Virus record (IMG/VR): IMGVR_UViG_3300037071_000422
Span: 1-26,412 of that record
Length of the DNA: 26,412 nucleotides
Source: a virus
Reading direction: 5' to 3' (one strand)
The stretch's first letter is position 1. Each line of letters opens with the position of its first letter. This document shows positions 5,745 through 13,796 of the stretch, piece by piece. A program made the position numbers and the translations under genes. Under the pieces are notes generated by a model. That model did not search any database. It was not told the DNA's origin and was given only the letters and a program-made list of their open reading frames with translations.

Positions 5745-5951
5745 GTGCGTAAGTGGGTCAGGCTGGGTGGCTGGCTTACGCATACGGGACGCACGCGGCC
5801 CGAAAGGCTCCTGAAGTTACTCATCAGGGCGCACGAGATAGACGAGCACGAGTCGAGCATGGCAATGGCCTTCCGGGCAGGAATACGGATCGGCCTGAAA
5901 CACCCACAGTTGGGCAGAGAGGTTCTTGGAGAACCGGAATGGACGATCTAA
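5745..5951 (+). CDS. 68-aa basic helical protein, unknown
   Basis: The GTG start at 5745 follows the previous stop by one base; the stop is directly followed by the TerS ATG. The sequence is helical and basic at the N-terminus (MRKWVRLGGWLTHTGRTRPE) with a longer helix around residues 22-52. No motif recognised. Coding status is supported by the lack of gaps on either side. Confidence 0.55.
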   Translation: MRKWVRLGGWLTHTGRTRPERLLKLLIRAHEIDEHESSMAMAFRAGIRIGLKHPQLGREVLGEPEWTI

Positions 5952-6509
5952 ATGGCGAAGAACGAGCCTGAACCCCTCCGGGGAGAGAAGGACATCGCAC
6001 AGCGCGTTGAGCGGGGAGAGGACCCCAACGCGGACTTGTCACTGGCTCAGGCCGAGACGAAGGCGCAGGGTGCGCTGTTCCTCAGCATGAACGGCGCAAG
6101 CTGGTCAGACATCGCCCGGATGCAGGGCTACGCCTCACCCACTCACGCCCGGCTCGCCGTCGAAAGAGTGCTGGCCGACTCGGTAGGCCCCGAAGACCGG
6201 GAGCACGCGAGGGAGATGAACCGCCGACGCTACAAGCGGCTCCTACAGTCCGTCATGGGCAAGGCAGTGGACCCCAACGACCCCCAGCACCTCGCCTACA
6301 ACGCCCGTGCCCTCGCAATCATCGACCGGCTCGGTATTTTGGACGGCCTCAACGCCCCACAGCAGGTCCAGATCACGCCCACAGACCAGCACATGTACGA
6401 ATACCTCCAGAAGATGCTCCCAGAGGCGCAGAGGGACCGTGACGCAGGCGAGGCAGACATCCTCGACGCTGAGGTAGTCGGCCCGGACGGAGAGATTGAG
6501 CGTGGCTAA
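5952..6509 (+). CDS. terS: Probable terminase small subunit
   Basis: This 185-aa protein lies one small gene upstream of the large terminase. Residues 50-76 (SWSDIARMQGY then SPTHARLAVERVLA) form a helix-turn-helix typical of TerS DNA-recognition domains; a helical segment with Arg/Lys-rich MNRRRYKRLLQSVM follows, then a helix and an acidic C-terminal tail of the kind that contacts TerL. TerS would recognise the packaging site and stimulate the TerL ATPase. The assignment rests on position, size and the HTH; sequence alone cannot exclude another HTH protein. The stop overlaps the next gene's start. Confidence 0.7.
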   Translation: MAKNEPEPLRGEKDIAQRVERGEDPNADLSLAQAETKAQGALFLSMNGASWSDIARMQGYASPTHARLAVERVLADSVGPEDREHAREMNRRRYKRLLQSVMGKAVDPNDPQHLAYNARALAIIDRLGILDGLNAPQQVQITPTDQHMYEYLQKMLPEAQRDRDAGEADILDAEVVGPDGEIERG

Positions 6510-6921
6510 TCCCAAGGGGAACCTCGCCGGTTTCACCGACATCTCCCAACCGGGCTGGCAGAAGCGTGCGTTCAACCGGGTCAAGGCCCGGCAGAAGGGG
6601 TCGAAGCGCCACACGGAGCGCCAAGACGGGGTTCGTACCGTCTGGGACCTCCCGTTTCGGGTCCTGCTCGACGAAGCGGCCATGCGCCGGGGCATTTCCA
6701 TGGCAGGGTACTGCCGGAGGGCCATTGCGGCGTTCGTTGCGCACGATTTGGGCATAACACCGAAGGCTTCCGCACAGTACATGCCCGTCCCCACCGAATA
6801 TCGGTCAGCAGGCGGCGTAGGAAACACTGTGAAAACGCGGGATAATCTAGCTGGGTATGGCAAGTGGGTCATTACCGGACTGGAGGAAGCCCCCGATGAC
6901 ACAGCCAACGACGGGATTTGA
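6502..6921 (+). CDS. RHH-type DNA-binding protein between the terminase genes
   Basis: GTG 6502 is preferred over TTG 6496 because GGAGAG (6489-6494) is then at normal spacing. The product (139 aa) has a basic N-terminal half (RAFNRVKARQKGSKRHTERQ), then a strand (VRTVWDLPF), helix (VLLDEAAMRRGI) and helix (MAGYCRRAIAAFVAHDLG), the ribbon-helix-helix layout. The C-terminal 50 residues are polar. The gene overlaps TerS at its start and TerL at its end (26 nt), so all three should be translated together. It could be a packaging accessory or an autoregulator of the terminase genes; no target is visible. Confidence 0.65.
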   Translation: MANPKGNLAGFTDISQPGWQKRAFNRVKARQKGSKRHTERQDGVRTVWDLPFRVLLDEAAMRRGISMAGYCRRAIAAFVAHDLGITPKASAQYMPVPTEYRSAGGVGNTVKTRDNLAGYGKWVITGLEEAPDDTANDGI

Positions 6922-8560
6922 CCCGAAAGAGTGGGAGAAGTGGGATCCGAAATCGAAGGAACGCTTCTATAAGCTCCTTCAGCAAGCTGGCAAGAAGAAG
7001 CGGGCTTGGTTCTGCAAGAAGGGCCGCTCTTGTGACGGTATGCCCCACGATGAGTACGACTACAAGCACGCCCGAGGGGACCAGTGGCCCCCAGTCGGGC
7101 ATGACTGGCTCGTTTGGCTCCTTCGCGGTGGTCGTGGTTCCGGTAAGACACGATCCGGCTCCGAATGGACCCGCGCAATCTCACTGAAACTCCCCTACGT
7201 GTCCATCATCGGCCCCACATGGAAGCACGTTCGCCGCTACATGGTGGAAGGACCCTCGGGTCTGCTCAAAGTCTTCGCGAATGCCGGGATCGAGGTCGTC
7301 TGGGAACCCTCCAACCAGCGCATCCTCGTCCCCTGCCAGTGCGCAGAGGATCAGGAACAGCATGATACCCACGTCATTCAGGTCTTCACGGGTGAGGAAC
7401 CTGACCGTCTCCGTGGTCCTGAGCACTACGCTGTCTGGTTGGACGAACCCGCCCACATGCCGCTGATTGATGCGGTCTGGGACATGATGCTTCTCGGTCT
7501 GCGACAGGGTGAACACCCACACGTCCTCTGCACGACGACTCCTCTGCCTACAAAGTGGATGAAGGAACTCGTAGCGGACCCTGACACGCGCTCCGTCACG
7601 GTATCGACGTTCGCCAACGCCGCGAACCTGTCTGCCGCCGCGCTGAAGGTGCTGAAGAAGAAGTACGACGGCACCCGGCTGGGCCGACAGGAGCTTTACG
7701 GCGAGATTCTCGAAGACATCGAGGGCGCACTGTGGAAGTACGCGATGATCGAGGACTCCCGCGACCAGTTTGATGTCCGTATTGAGGACATGGACCAGAT
7801 TTACATTGGCATTGACCCTGCTGGTACCTCATCGAAGAAGCGTGACGAGACGGGCATCATTGTTGTGGGCCGGAAGGGCGATCACTACTACGTTTTTGCC
7901 GACTGCTCCGGTCACTACACCCCGGATGGTTGGGCGACGACTGCTTGGAAGGCTTTCGACGACTACAAGGCCGACAAGATAGTTGCCGAGAAGAACTACG
8001 GCGGCGAAATGGTGCTCTCCACCCTGAAGAACAAGCGTGCAGACGGAAACGTCGAGCTTGTCCACTCCCGGCGAGGCAAGGTGCTTCGCGCAGAACCGAT
8101 TGTGGCGCTCTACGAGCAGAAGCGGGTCCACCACGTAGGCATTCACCCCGATCTGGAAACCCAGATGACCAACTGGGTGCCTGACGCGGAAGATTCGCCT
8201 GACCGGGTTGATGCTTTGGTCCACGCGCTCACCAAGCTGAACGATCATGGTGGCCCGGCGCAGATTGCGGTGCCCGGTGGACGCGGAGGCGACCCCGATC
8301 CCGGTTTCTCGTACGGCGCAGAGGCGACAACCCAGCGCTACGCATCCATGGATGGTGGGATGTTCGGCTACCGTCCCCGCGAGGAGAAGATGGACCCGTT
8401 CACACCCCGGAACATGCCGTACTGTGAGCACCCGGCGCGGTTCGAGAGTCACACTGTGGACGGTGAGATGATCTGCTCGACGTGCCTGCATCCAGTCGCT
8501 TGGAACGATGGACTCGCGAAATGGTACACCACAGAGCAGTTGCACACGGTACTCTCGTAA
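6896..8560 (+). CDS. terL: Terminase large subunit (ATPase and nuclease)
   Basis: This 554-aa protein drives genome packaging into the prohead and cuts the concatemer. Visible motifs are Walker A GGRGSGKT (78-85), Walker B ending in DE (YAVWLDE, D183-E184), and RNase-H-like nuclease acidic residues in YIGIDPAGT (D307) and DRVDALVHAL (D439). ATG 6896 is chosen over an upstream in-frame start at 6857 because GGAGG (6882-6886) lies 9 nt before it. An unusual feature is the C-terminal extension (about 500-540) with C-x-H and C-x2-C-x-H (C510, H512, C527, C530, H532), which looks like an added zinc ribbon. Confident family call. Confidence 0.95.
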   Translation: MTQPTTGFDPKEWEKWDPKSKERFYKLLQQAGKKKRAWFCKKGRSCDGMPHDEYDYKHARGDQWPPVGHDWLVWLLRGGRGSGKTRSGSEWTRAISLKLPYVSIIGPTWKHVRRYMVEGPSGLLKVFANAGIEVVWEPSNQRILVPCQCAEDQEQHDTHVIQVFTGEEPDRLRGPEHYAVWLDEPAHMPLIDAVWDMMLLGLRQGEHPHVLCTTTPLPTKWMKELVADPDTRSVTVSTFANAANLSAAALKVLKKKYDGTRLGRQELYGEILEDIEGALWKYAMIEDSRDQFDVRIEDMDQIYIGIDPAGTSSKKRDETGIIVVGRKGDHYYVFADCSGHYTPDGWATTAWKAFDDYKADKIVAEKNYGGEMVLSTLKNKRADGNVELVHSRRGKVLRAEPIVALYEQKRVHHVGIHPDLETQMTNWVPDAEDSPDRVDALVHALTKLNDHGGPAQIAVPGGRGGDPDPGFSYGAEATTQRYASMDGGMFGYRPREEKMDPFTPRNMPYCEHPARFESHTVDGEMICSTCLHPVAWNDGLAKWYTTEQLHTVLS

Positions 8561-8562
8561 GC

Positions 8563-8874
8563 ATGGAGCAAATGATTATCGTAGCCGTAGCTGTGCTCAC
8601 TGGCGTGCTTTCCTCGGCGCGTCTTACCAGACTTCTTACGCAGGATGAGTTCCCTCCGGCAGTATGGTTGAGAATAAAGTGGGACACGCTCACCGAAGAC
8701 AGCGGCTGGAATAAGCTTTTCCACTGTCACTGGTGCATGGGTCCGTGGACCACCGCAGTTGTCGGCCTCTGGGGCTGGCTCTCCGACCTTCACGTTACGT
8801 GGTGGGTCTTCAATGTTTGGCTGGCGGCGGCATACGTCAACAGCATGATCGTCGAACGTGATGAGGTCGAGTAA
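8563..8874 (+). CDS. DUF1360-like phage membrane protein
   Basis: ATG 8563 lies 3 nt after the TerL stop; an in-frame ATG at 8482 would overlap TerL by 79 nt and is rejected. The 103-aa product has the conserved layout of this family: a hydrophobic N-terminus (IIVAVAVLTGVLSS), the ARLTRLLTQDEFPP segment, a C-x2-C motif (CHWCMGPW) and a second hydrophobic segment (TAVVGLWGWL and WWVFNVWLAAAYV). It is found repeatedly near terminase/portal genes in actinophages and in Bacillus sporulation-type proteins. Role unknown; probably an inner-membrane protein. Confidence 0.75.
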   Translation: MEQMIIVAVAVLTGVLSSARLTRLLTQDEFPPAVWLRIKWDTLTEDSGWNKLFHCHWCMGPWTTAVVGLWGWLSDLHVTWWVFNVWLAAAYVNSMIVERDEVE

Positions 8875-8877
8875 CAG

Positions 8878-10773
8878 ATGGGCCGTATGCGCACCCCCGT
8901 TGCAGTGGAGACGACGAACTCTCTCGTAGCCTCTGCGGCCCGTGTCAACACAGCAACGTTCGCTGGTATCCAGCGGTACAACACCGGCACGGAATGGCAC
9001 AGCACTTCATGGCACTACTACCACACCATCGGTGAGTTCCGTTATGGCTGTGACTGGCAGGGCGCGATGCTCTCCAAGGCAATCTTGCGTGCGTCGAAGA
9101 AGGACCCGAGCACCGGCAACTACGACATCCTGTACGAAGGCCCCGCCGCCGAGTACATGGAAGACCTCTTCGGGGACGACGACGGACGCGCTGAGATGCT
9201 CCGTCTCATCGGCATCCACATGGCCGTCACCGGCAAATGCTTCGCCGTCACCTACCCCGACTTCGGAGAGTTCGCCGGAGACGACGACATCTGGAGGGTA
9301 GTCGCTTCCACGAAGCTGACCCGACCCTCATCCCCCACTGACTTCTACCGCATCGAGGGTGAGACGATCCCCCTCAATCCGAACAAAGTCGTCTGCATCG
9401 AAATCTGGCGACCGGACCCCGAGGACTCGAAGAAGCCAATCGCCCCCTCACAGGCAGTGCTCACTTCCCTCGGGCAGATCGAAGCGCTGGATCAGCACAT
9501 CGCCGCACAGGTGGACTCGCGTCTGGCCGGTGCAGGCATCATGCTCTTCCCGTCAGAGATGACGTTCCCGACCCCGCCTGTACCGGACGGGGCCGTTCAG
9601 CGTGTGGCCAACACAGCCGACGACCTCATGAGCATCATCCAGCACGCCATGGCCGTCGCCCTCCGCAACCGCGCCGATCCCGCGTCCAAGGTCCCCATTG
9701 TCATCACGGCCCCCGCTGAAGCGATCAGCGCGATCCACCACATCAAGTTCTGGTCCGACCTCGACGAGAAGGTCATCGAGATGCGGAACGCCGCTGTCGG
9801 TCGTCTCGCTCTTGGCATGGACATTCCCCCGGAAGTGCTGAAGGGCAACGGGGACGTGAACCACTGGGCCGCTTGGCAGTCCGACGAGTCGGCTATCAAG
9901 TCCCACACTGAGCCGCTCCTGAAGATCATCACTGCCGCTCTCGCGAAGGCGTACCTACGCCCGGCGCTGAAGGGCGAAGTCCCCGACGAAGACCTGCGGT
10001 ACTACTCCATCAAGGCGGACACGTCCGAGATGCGTCTGCGCCCGAACCGGGCAAAGGAAGCGATGGAGCTTTACGACCGTGGCGAACTGACGGGCAAGGC
10101 CCTGCTCCGCGAGACTGGCTTCGACGACGACGACGCTCCCAAGGACGAAGACACCAAGGCTTGGTACTTGAAGAAGGTCGCCTCCGGCCAGACCACCCCG
10201 GAACTGGTAGCCGCCGCGCTGAAGCAACTCGGCGTGGACCTGCCTGTGGCACCCGCCGCCGAAGTCGGGCAGGAAGCCCGGCCTACCCCGTCCCTCATCG
10301 GGCACCCGACTCAGGACATCCCCGACCGAGAGGTCAGCGAACGTCGCCGGGATGCACGGGATGTCGGCAACGTACCTTCCGCCGATCCTGCCCGGCGTGC
10401 CGCACCGCCCGAGTCTGCTTCACGGATGGCGGCGGCTGTCGCTGTCGCTTCCGAGCAGGCAGTGTTCCGGGCGCTGGAACGTGCAGGCAACCGTATGCGG
10501 AACAAGATGGGCGGCAAGCTCCCCGGCATCTCAGCGGGAGAGACGTACCTGACCTTCGGTTCCTCCGCGTCGGACCTCGACTACTTCCTCGAAGACGCTT
10601 GGGGCGAGAACGTCATCGCCCTCGCGGCCCACTGCGGGTACAGCACTGAGCAACTGAAGGACGCTCTCGACGGCTACTGCCGCGTACTGCTGACCTCACA
10701 GAAGCCGCACTCTTTCAAGAGTCTGGAGAATCACCTGACCATGGCGCTCCGTCTGGAGAGGACATCACTATGA
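8878..10773 (+). CDS. Portal protein
   Basis: This 631-aa protein lies directly after the terminase block and overlaps the MuF fusion gene by 4 nt (ATGA). It forms the dodecameric ring at the unique capsid vertex through which DNA is packaged and ejected. The body (about 20-440) has portal-type segments, including an AQVDSRLAGAGIMLFPSE stretch near residue 210 and a long helical region (SAIHHIKFWSDLDEKVIEM), followed by a Pro/Arg-rich linker (about 455-530) and a C-terminal helical domain (about 535-631). The extended C-terminus is longer than in minimal portals. The assignment is based on gene order, length and resemblance to actinophage portals. Confidence 0.85.
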   Translation: MGRMRTPVAVETTNSLVASAARVNTATFAGIQRYNTGTEWHSTSWHYYHTIGEFRYGCDWQGAMLSKAILRASKKDPSTGNYDILYEGPAAEYMEDLFGDDDGRAEMLRLIGIHMAVTGKCFAVTYPDFGEFAGDDDIWRVVASTKLTRPSSPTDFYRIEGETIPLNPNKVVCIEIWRPDPEDSKKPIAPSQAVLTSLGQIEALDQHIAAQVDSRLAGAGIMLFPSEMTFPTPPVPDGAVQRVANTADDLMSIIQHAMAVALRNRADPASKVPIVITAPAEAISAIHHIKFWSDLDEKVIEMRNAAVGRLALGMDIPPEVLKGNGDVNHWAAWQSDESAIKSHTEPLLKIITAALAKAYLRPALKGEVPDEDLRYYSIKADTSEMRLRPNRAKEAMELYDRGELTGKALLRETGFDDDDAPKDEDTKAWYLKKVASGQTTPELVAAALKQLGVDLPVAPAAEVGQEARPTPSLIGHPTQDIPDREVSERRRDARDVGNVPSADPARRAAPPESASRMAAAVAVASEQAVFRALERAGNRMRNKMGGKLPGISAGETYLTFGSSASDLDYFLEDAWGENVIALAAHCGYSTEQLKDALDGYCRVLLTSQKPHSFKSLENHLTMALRLERTSL

Positions 10774-13520
10774 TCCGCAAGGACAGCTTCGCGGTAGAGA
10801 CTGAGAGCTTCGCTTCCAAGCGCAAGACCCAGCTTGAATCCACGGACGACCGACTGCGCTCACATGTGCGGGAGGCGCTGACCCGTGTCGGCCTGCCGTC
10901 TTGGACCTCCCAGATTGTGCGCGAGGCTCTGTCTGTCTTCGACGAGATTGCCCGTGAAGAAATCGAGGAGTGGGGTCCGGGCCTTGACGAGATGCGCAAC
11001 GAGTTCGAGCGCGAACTGACCGAAGCCCTTGCCCTCACCAAGAAGGTCGAGAAGGACAAGTTCGACGCTCAGGTTGAGCGCGTCACCCGGTGGGTCAGCA
11101 CCATGTCCATCAACTCCGCGACCGAAGCCGCGACCACCACAGACCCCGACCCGATGGTTGGGCTGGAATGGGTCACGATGGAGGACGAAGCGGTTCGAGC
11201 CACCCATAAGGAAGCGCACGGCCAGCAGGTTCGCACCGGCAAGCCGTTCAAGGTTGGCGAAGTGGAGATGCTGTACCCCGGCCAGCCCGTAGGCGACCCG
11301 GCGAACTGGATCAACTGCCGCTGTGTCGCACGCCCGGCCATGCTCAACGAATCCCTCACGGCGTCCATCCCCACGGAAGCGGCTGAACCGATCACCTCGA
11401 CCGTGATCGTCGCACTGCCCAAGGCGACGGACCCGGCATCAACAGCGTCCTCGGAAGAATCAGGAGCGCACGTCACACTGCTGTTCCTCGGGGAGTCTTC
11501 CGAGTTCGATCCCACGGACATCAAGGCTGAACTGGAGGCTTACACCACCACGTTTGCCGGGGGTCCGTTCTCAGAGAACGTGTCAGGCAGGGCCACCTTG
11601 GGCGAGGGGCACGCAGATGTGGTCCTGCTTGACGCCAAAAACCTCGCGAACATTCGCGGGGCCATCCTCGCGTCCGAACCCGTCCGTGCACGTCACGATC
11701 AGGTCGAGCAGTATCCGACGTGGATTCCTCACCTTACGCTGGGCTACCCGGAGACTCCGGCTAAGGCCGAGTTCGCTGGTGAGGCTATCGAGTTTGACCG
11801 GCTGGCCATATGGCACGGCGAGGAACGTACCGAGTACCCGCTTGCGGGAGAGGTGGCAGTTGTGGGAGAGAGCAAGCCTGACGAGTTCGCGGTGAAGGAC
11901 GAGATGCCCGTGCCCGAGGAAGAGGTAGCTGAGGACGGTGAGCCTACGTGGATTCCCGACGAAGAGGCCATGATTCAGGTCCCCTTCCACGGCATCGCCG
12001 CGCCCGAAGGTATCCCCTCCGGCGACAAGCGCATGTTCGCTATCGGTTCCCTCATCAACCGGCCACTCCCTCTCTCGCTGAAGTCCATGTTCATCGACGA
12101 TGAGGGCCACAAGGGGTCGGTCATCTCGGGCCGCATCGACAACATCTGGCGCGAAGATGGCGTTATCAAGTACGAGGGCGTCTTCGACGTTGGTGAGGCC
12201 GGGTACGAAACCGTCCGCCTCATTGCTGACGGCATGTGGCGCGGCGTCTCCGTGGACGTGGATCAGGCCACTGGCGGACCCACACCTGACGGCGGCGTTG
12301 AGTACACTCAGGCACGCATCAGCGCCCTCACGGTCTGCGCCATCCCCGCCTTCGCGGAAGCGTACATCGCACTCGGGACTTGGGCCGACGCCGAAGAGGA
12401 GACGACCGAAACTCCCGTAGTTACAGGAGAAACGGTAGACGCCTCGGGCGAGAAGATCAGCTTCGAGGTAGTTCCCCCGAAGACGAAGGACGGTCCCGGC
12501 TGGATCACCAACCCGAACCCGACGAAGGACATCACTTCGTACTGGGTCACGGGTGTTGGCCGGGCGAAGATTGGATGGGGCACGCCGGGAGACTTCAACC
12601 GTTGCCGGATGCAACTCGTAAAATACGTCCAGAACCCCGATTGGTTGGCCGGGCTTTGCGCCAACCTCCACTACCGCGCTCTCGGCACTTGGCCCGGACG
12701 CGGCGCACATGCAGGAGGCATCGTTGCGATGAAGATGGATGAACAGGCCGAACTGCCTTCGGTCAATCTGACGGCTTCCGCCGCGCTTGCCCTTACTGCG
12801 GTCAGCGCGGACTACTTCCGTCGCATGGAGTTCAGCGCTCCGACAGCAATGACCATCGAGGAGGATGGGCACGTCTTCGGACACCTCGCCCAGTGGGACT
12901 CTTGCCACATCGGGTTCCCCGACAAGTGCACCTCTCCCCCGCGCTCGATGACCAACTATGCGTACTTCCTCACCGGGGAATACCTGACCGACGCCGGGCG
13001 TGTACCTGTCGGACAGATCACCCTCGGCACCGGACACGCTACCGAGCGCATGGGTATGCGTGCCGCACTCGCGCACTACGACAACACCGGCTCAGCCGTT
13101 GCAGATGTCACGGTGTGGGAGGACGAGTTCGGCATTGCGTTCTCCGGCAAGCTCCGTGAAGACCTGCCTGAGAAGGACATCCGGGCGCTCATGGCGTCTC
13201 CGCTGTCTGGCGACTGGCGCGGTGTGATCGTTGCCGGGTCTGAGAATCTGGAGATGTGTGCGGCCCTCGCCGTGAACGTGCAGGGCTTCGCTGTCCCCCG
13301 CGTTTCGTTCGCGATGGAAGGCGATCACCAGCTTTCGCTTGTGGCCGCTGGCGTACTCGAACCGAAGCCGATTCTGACGCCGGAGTTCATGGCGCAGATG
13401 GAGGCGTTCAAGGCGCACGAGCAACGCAAAGCCCGGCTCGCAACACTGAGGGCCGAGCGCAATTCTTTCCGTGCAGGAGAGGTCAAGGCGAAGATCAGGA
13501 AAGCTATGGAGGAGAAGTAA
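10770..13520 (+). CDS. MuF-like head protein / 2H phosphoesterase / capsid maturation protease fusion
   Basis: This 916-aa multidomain head protein follows the portal gene with an ATGA overlap. Residues 1-195 are MuF-like (head morphogenesis), ending in the family's D-x-x-x-W-I-N-C-R-C motif (GDPANWINCRC). Residues about 205-370 contain the two H-x-T-x boxes of the 2H phosphoesterase superfamily: AHVTLLFLG (H234, T236) and PHLTLGY (H321, T323). Residues about 390-540 resemble a prohead protease, with candidate catalytic His in GHKGSVISGRI and Ser in RGVSVDVD. The remainder holds a segment common in actinophage proteases (GWGTPGDFNRCRMQL) and a further alpha/beta region. MuF-protease fusions are known in actinophages; the embedded 2H domain is the odd part. 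The gene also contains operator-like copy 2 at 12410. Confidence 0.85.
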   Translation: MIRKDSFAVETESFASKRKTQLESTDDRLRSHVREALTRVGLPSWTSQIVREALSVFDEIAREEIEEWGPGLDEMRNEFERELTEALALTKKVEKDKFDAQVERVTRWVSTMSINSATEAATTTDPDPMVGLEWVTMEDEAVRATHKEAHGQQVRTGKPFKVGEVEMLYPGQPVGDPANWINCRCVARPAMLNESLTASIPTEAAEPITSTVIVALPKATDPASTASSEESGAHVTLLFLGESSEFDPTDIKAELEAYTTTFAGGPFSENVSGRATLGEGHADVVLLDAKNLANIRGAILASEPVRARHDQVEQYPTWIPHLTLGYPETPAKAEFAGEAIEFDRLAIWHGEERTEYPLAGEVAVVGESKPDEFAVKDEMPVPEEEVAEDGEPTWIPDEEAMIQVPFHGIAAPEGIPSGDKRMFAIGSLINRPLPLSLKSMFIDDEGHKGSVISGRIDNIWREDGVIKYEGVFDVGEAGYETVRLIADGMWRGVSVDVDQATGGPTPDGGVEYTQARISALTVCAIPAFAEAYIALGTWADAEEETTETPVVTGETVDASGEKISFEVVPPKTKDGPGWITNPNPTKDITSYWVTGVGRAKIGWGTPGDFNRCRMQLVKYVQNPDWLAGLCANLHYRALGTWPGRGAHAGGIVAMKMDEQAELPSVNLTASAALALTAVSADYFRRMEFSAPTAMTIEEDGHVFGHLAQWDSCHIGFPDKCTSPPRSMTNYAYFLTGEYLTDAGRVPVGQITLGTGHATERMGMRAALAHYDNTGSAVADVTVWEDEFGIAFSGKLREDLPEKDIRALMASPLSGDWRGVIVAGSENLEMCAALAVNVQGFAVPRVSFAMEGDHQLSLVAAGVLEPKPILTPEFMAQMEAFKAHEQRKARLATLRAERNSFRAGEVKAKIRKAMEEK
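12410..12431. promoter_or_regulatory. Palindromic operator-like site, copy 2 (inside the MuF/protease gene)
   Basis: The sequence ACTCCCGTAGTTACAGGA shares 17 consecutive bases (CTCCCGTAGTTACAGGA) with copy 1 at 200-216. It lies within the coding frame, where it encodes T-P-V-V-T-G. No promoter-like pair surrounds it. The same orientation relative to transcription as the other copies suggests a stoperator-like or roadblock role, but a purely coding explanation for this copy cannot be excluded. Confidence 0.45.
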
Positions 13521-13664
13521 ATGGGTTGCAACTGTGGTGCCAAGAAAACGGCACCGGAAAGTTTCGTACACACCGCGACTGACGGCAAAGTCACCGCGTT
13601 CCGTACGGAGTCAGAAGCCAAAGCCGCCGTTCTGCGGCGCGGCGGCGCGTACAAAAAAGCGTAA
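13521..13664 (+). CDS. MGCNCG-type small phage protein
   Basis: ATG 13521 directly follows the previous stop, with GGAGGAG about 8 nt upstream. The 47-aa product starts MGCNCGAKKT and continues with a small beta-type unit (FVHTATDGKVTAFRTESEA) and a basic end (RRGGAYKKA). Very similar tiny proteins beginning M-x-C-x-C-G recur beside capsid genes in actinophages (DUF7196-like, from memory). The paired N-terminal cysteines could bind metal or pair with a partner. Function unknown. Confidence 0.75.
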   Translation: MGCNCGAKKTAPESFVHTATDGKVTAFRTESEAKAAVLRRGGAYKKA

Positions 13665-13796
13665 GTAATAGACATATGGCCTTCGGTATGGTTACTGTGT
13701 TCTCAGTAGGACACTCTCCGTGCCGTAGGCCGTGTGTCGATCCAAGTGTATTTGTAGTCCACACGTCCCTACGTCTCATCTAAGGAGAGACTCATC
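13665..13796 (+). promoter_or_regulatory. Intergenic leader upstream of the major capsid gene
   Basis: This is the longest gap inside the head module (132 nt). It is less GC-rich than its surroundings and holds imperfect inverted repeats (GACAC at 13710-13714 with GTGTC further down; ACGT-CCCT-ACGT near 13764-13775) and, at the end, the strong ribosome binding site TAAGGAGAGA (13781-13790). It is a natural place for a capsid-gene promoter, but I see no convincing -35/-10 pair. The long leader may serve to boost capsid expression or hold an unrecognised promoter. Confidence 0.35.

Noticed and set aside
6818-6848. Possible promoter ending GATAATCT before the large terminase gene
   Set aside because: No acceptable -35 at 16-18 nt, and it lies inside a gene of a coupled operon.
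11583-13076. 497-aa reverse-strand open frame opposite the MuF/protease gene
   Set aside because: Composition is typical of an antisense shadow (Arg/Val/Gly/His-rich, no domain) and the forward strand encodes recognisable domains.
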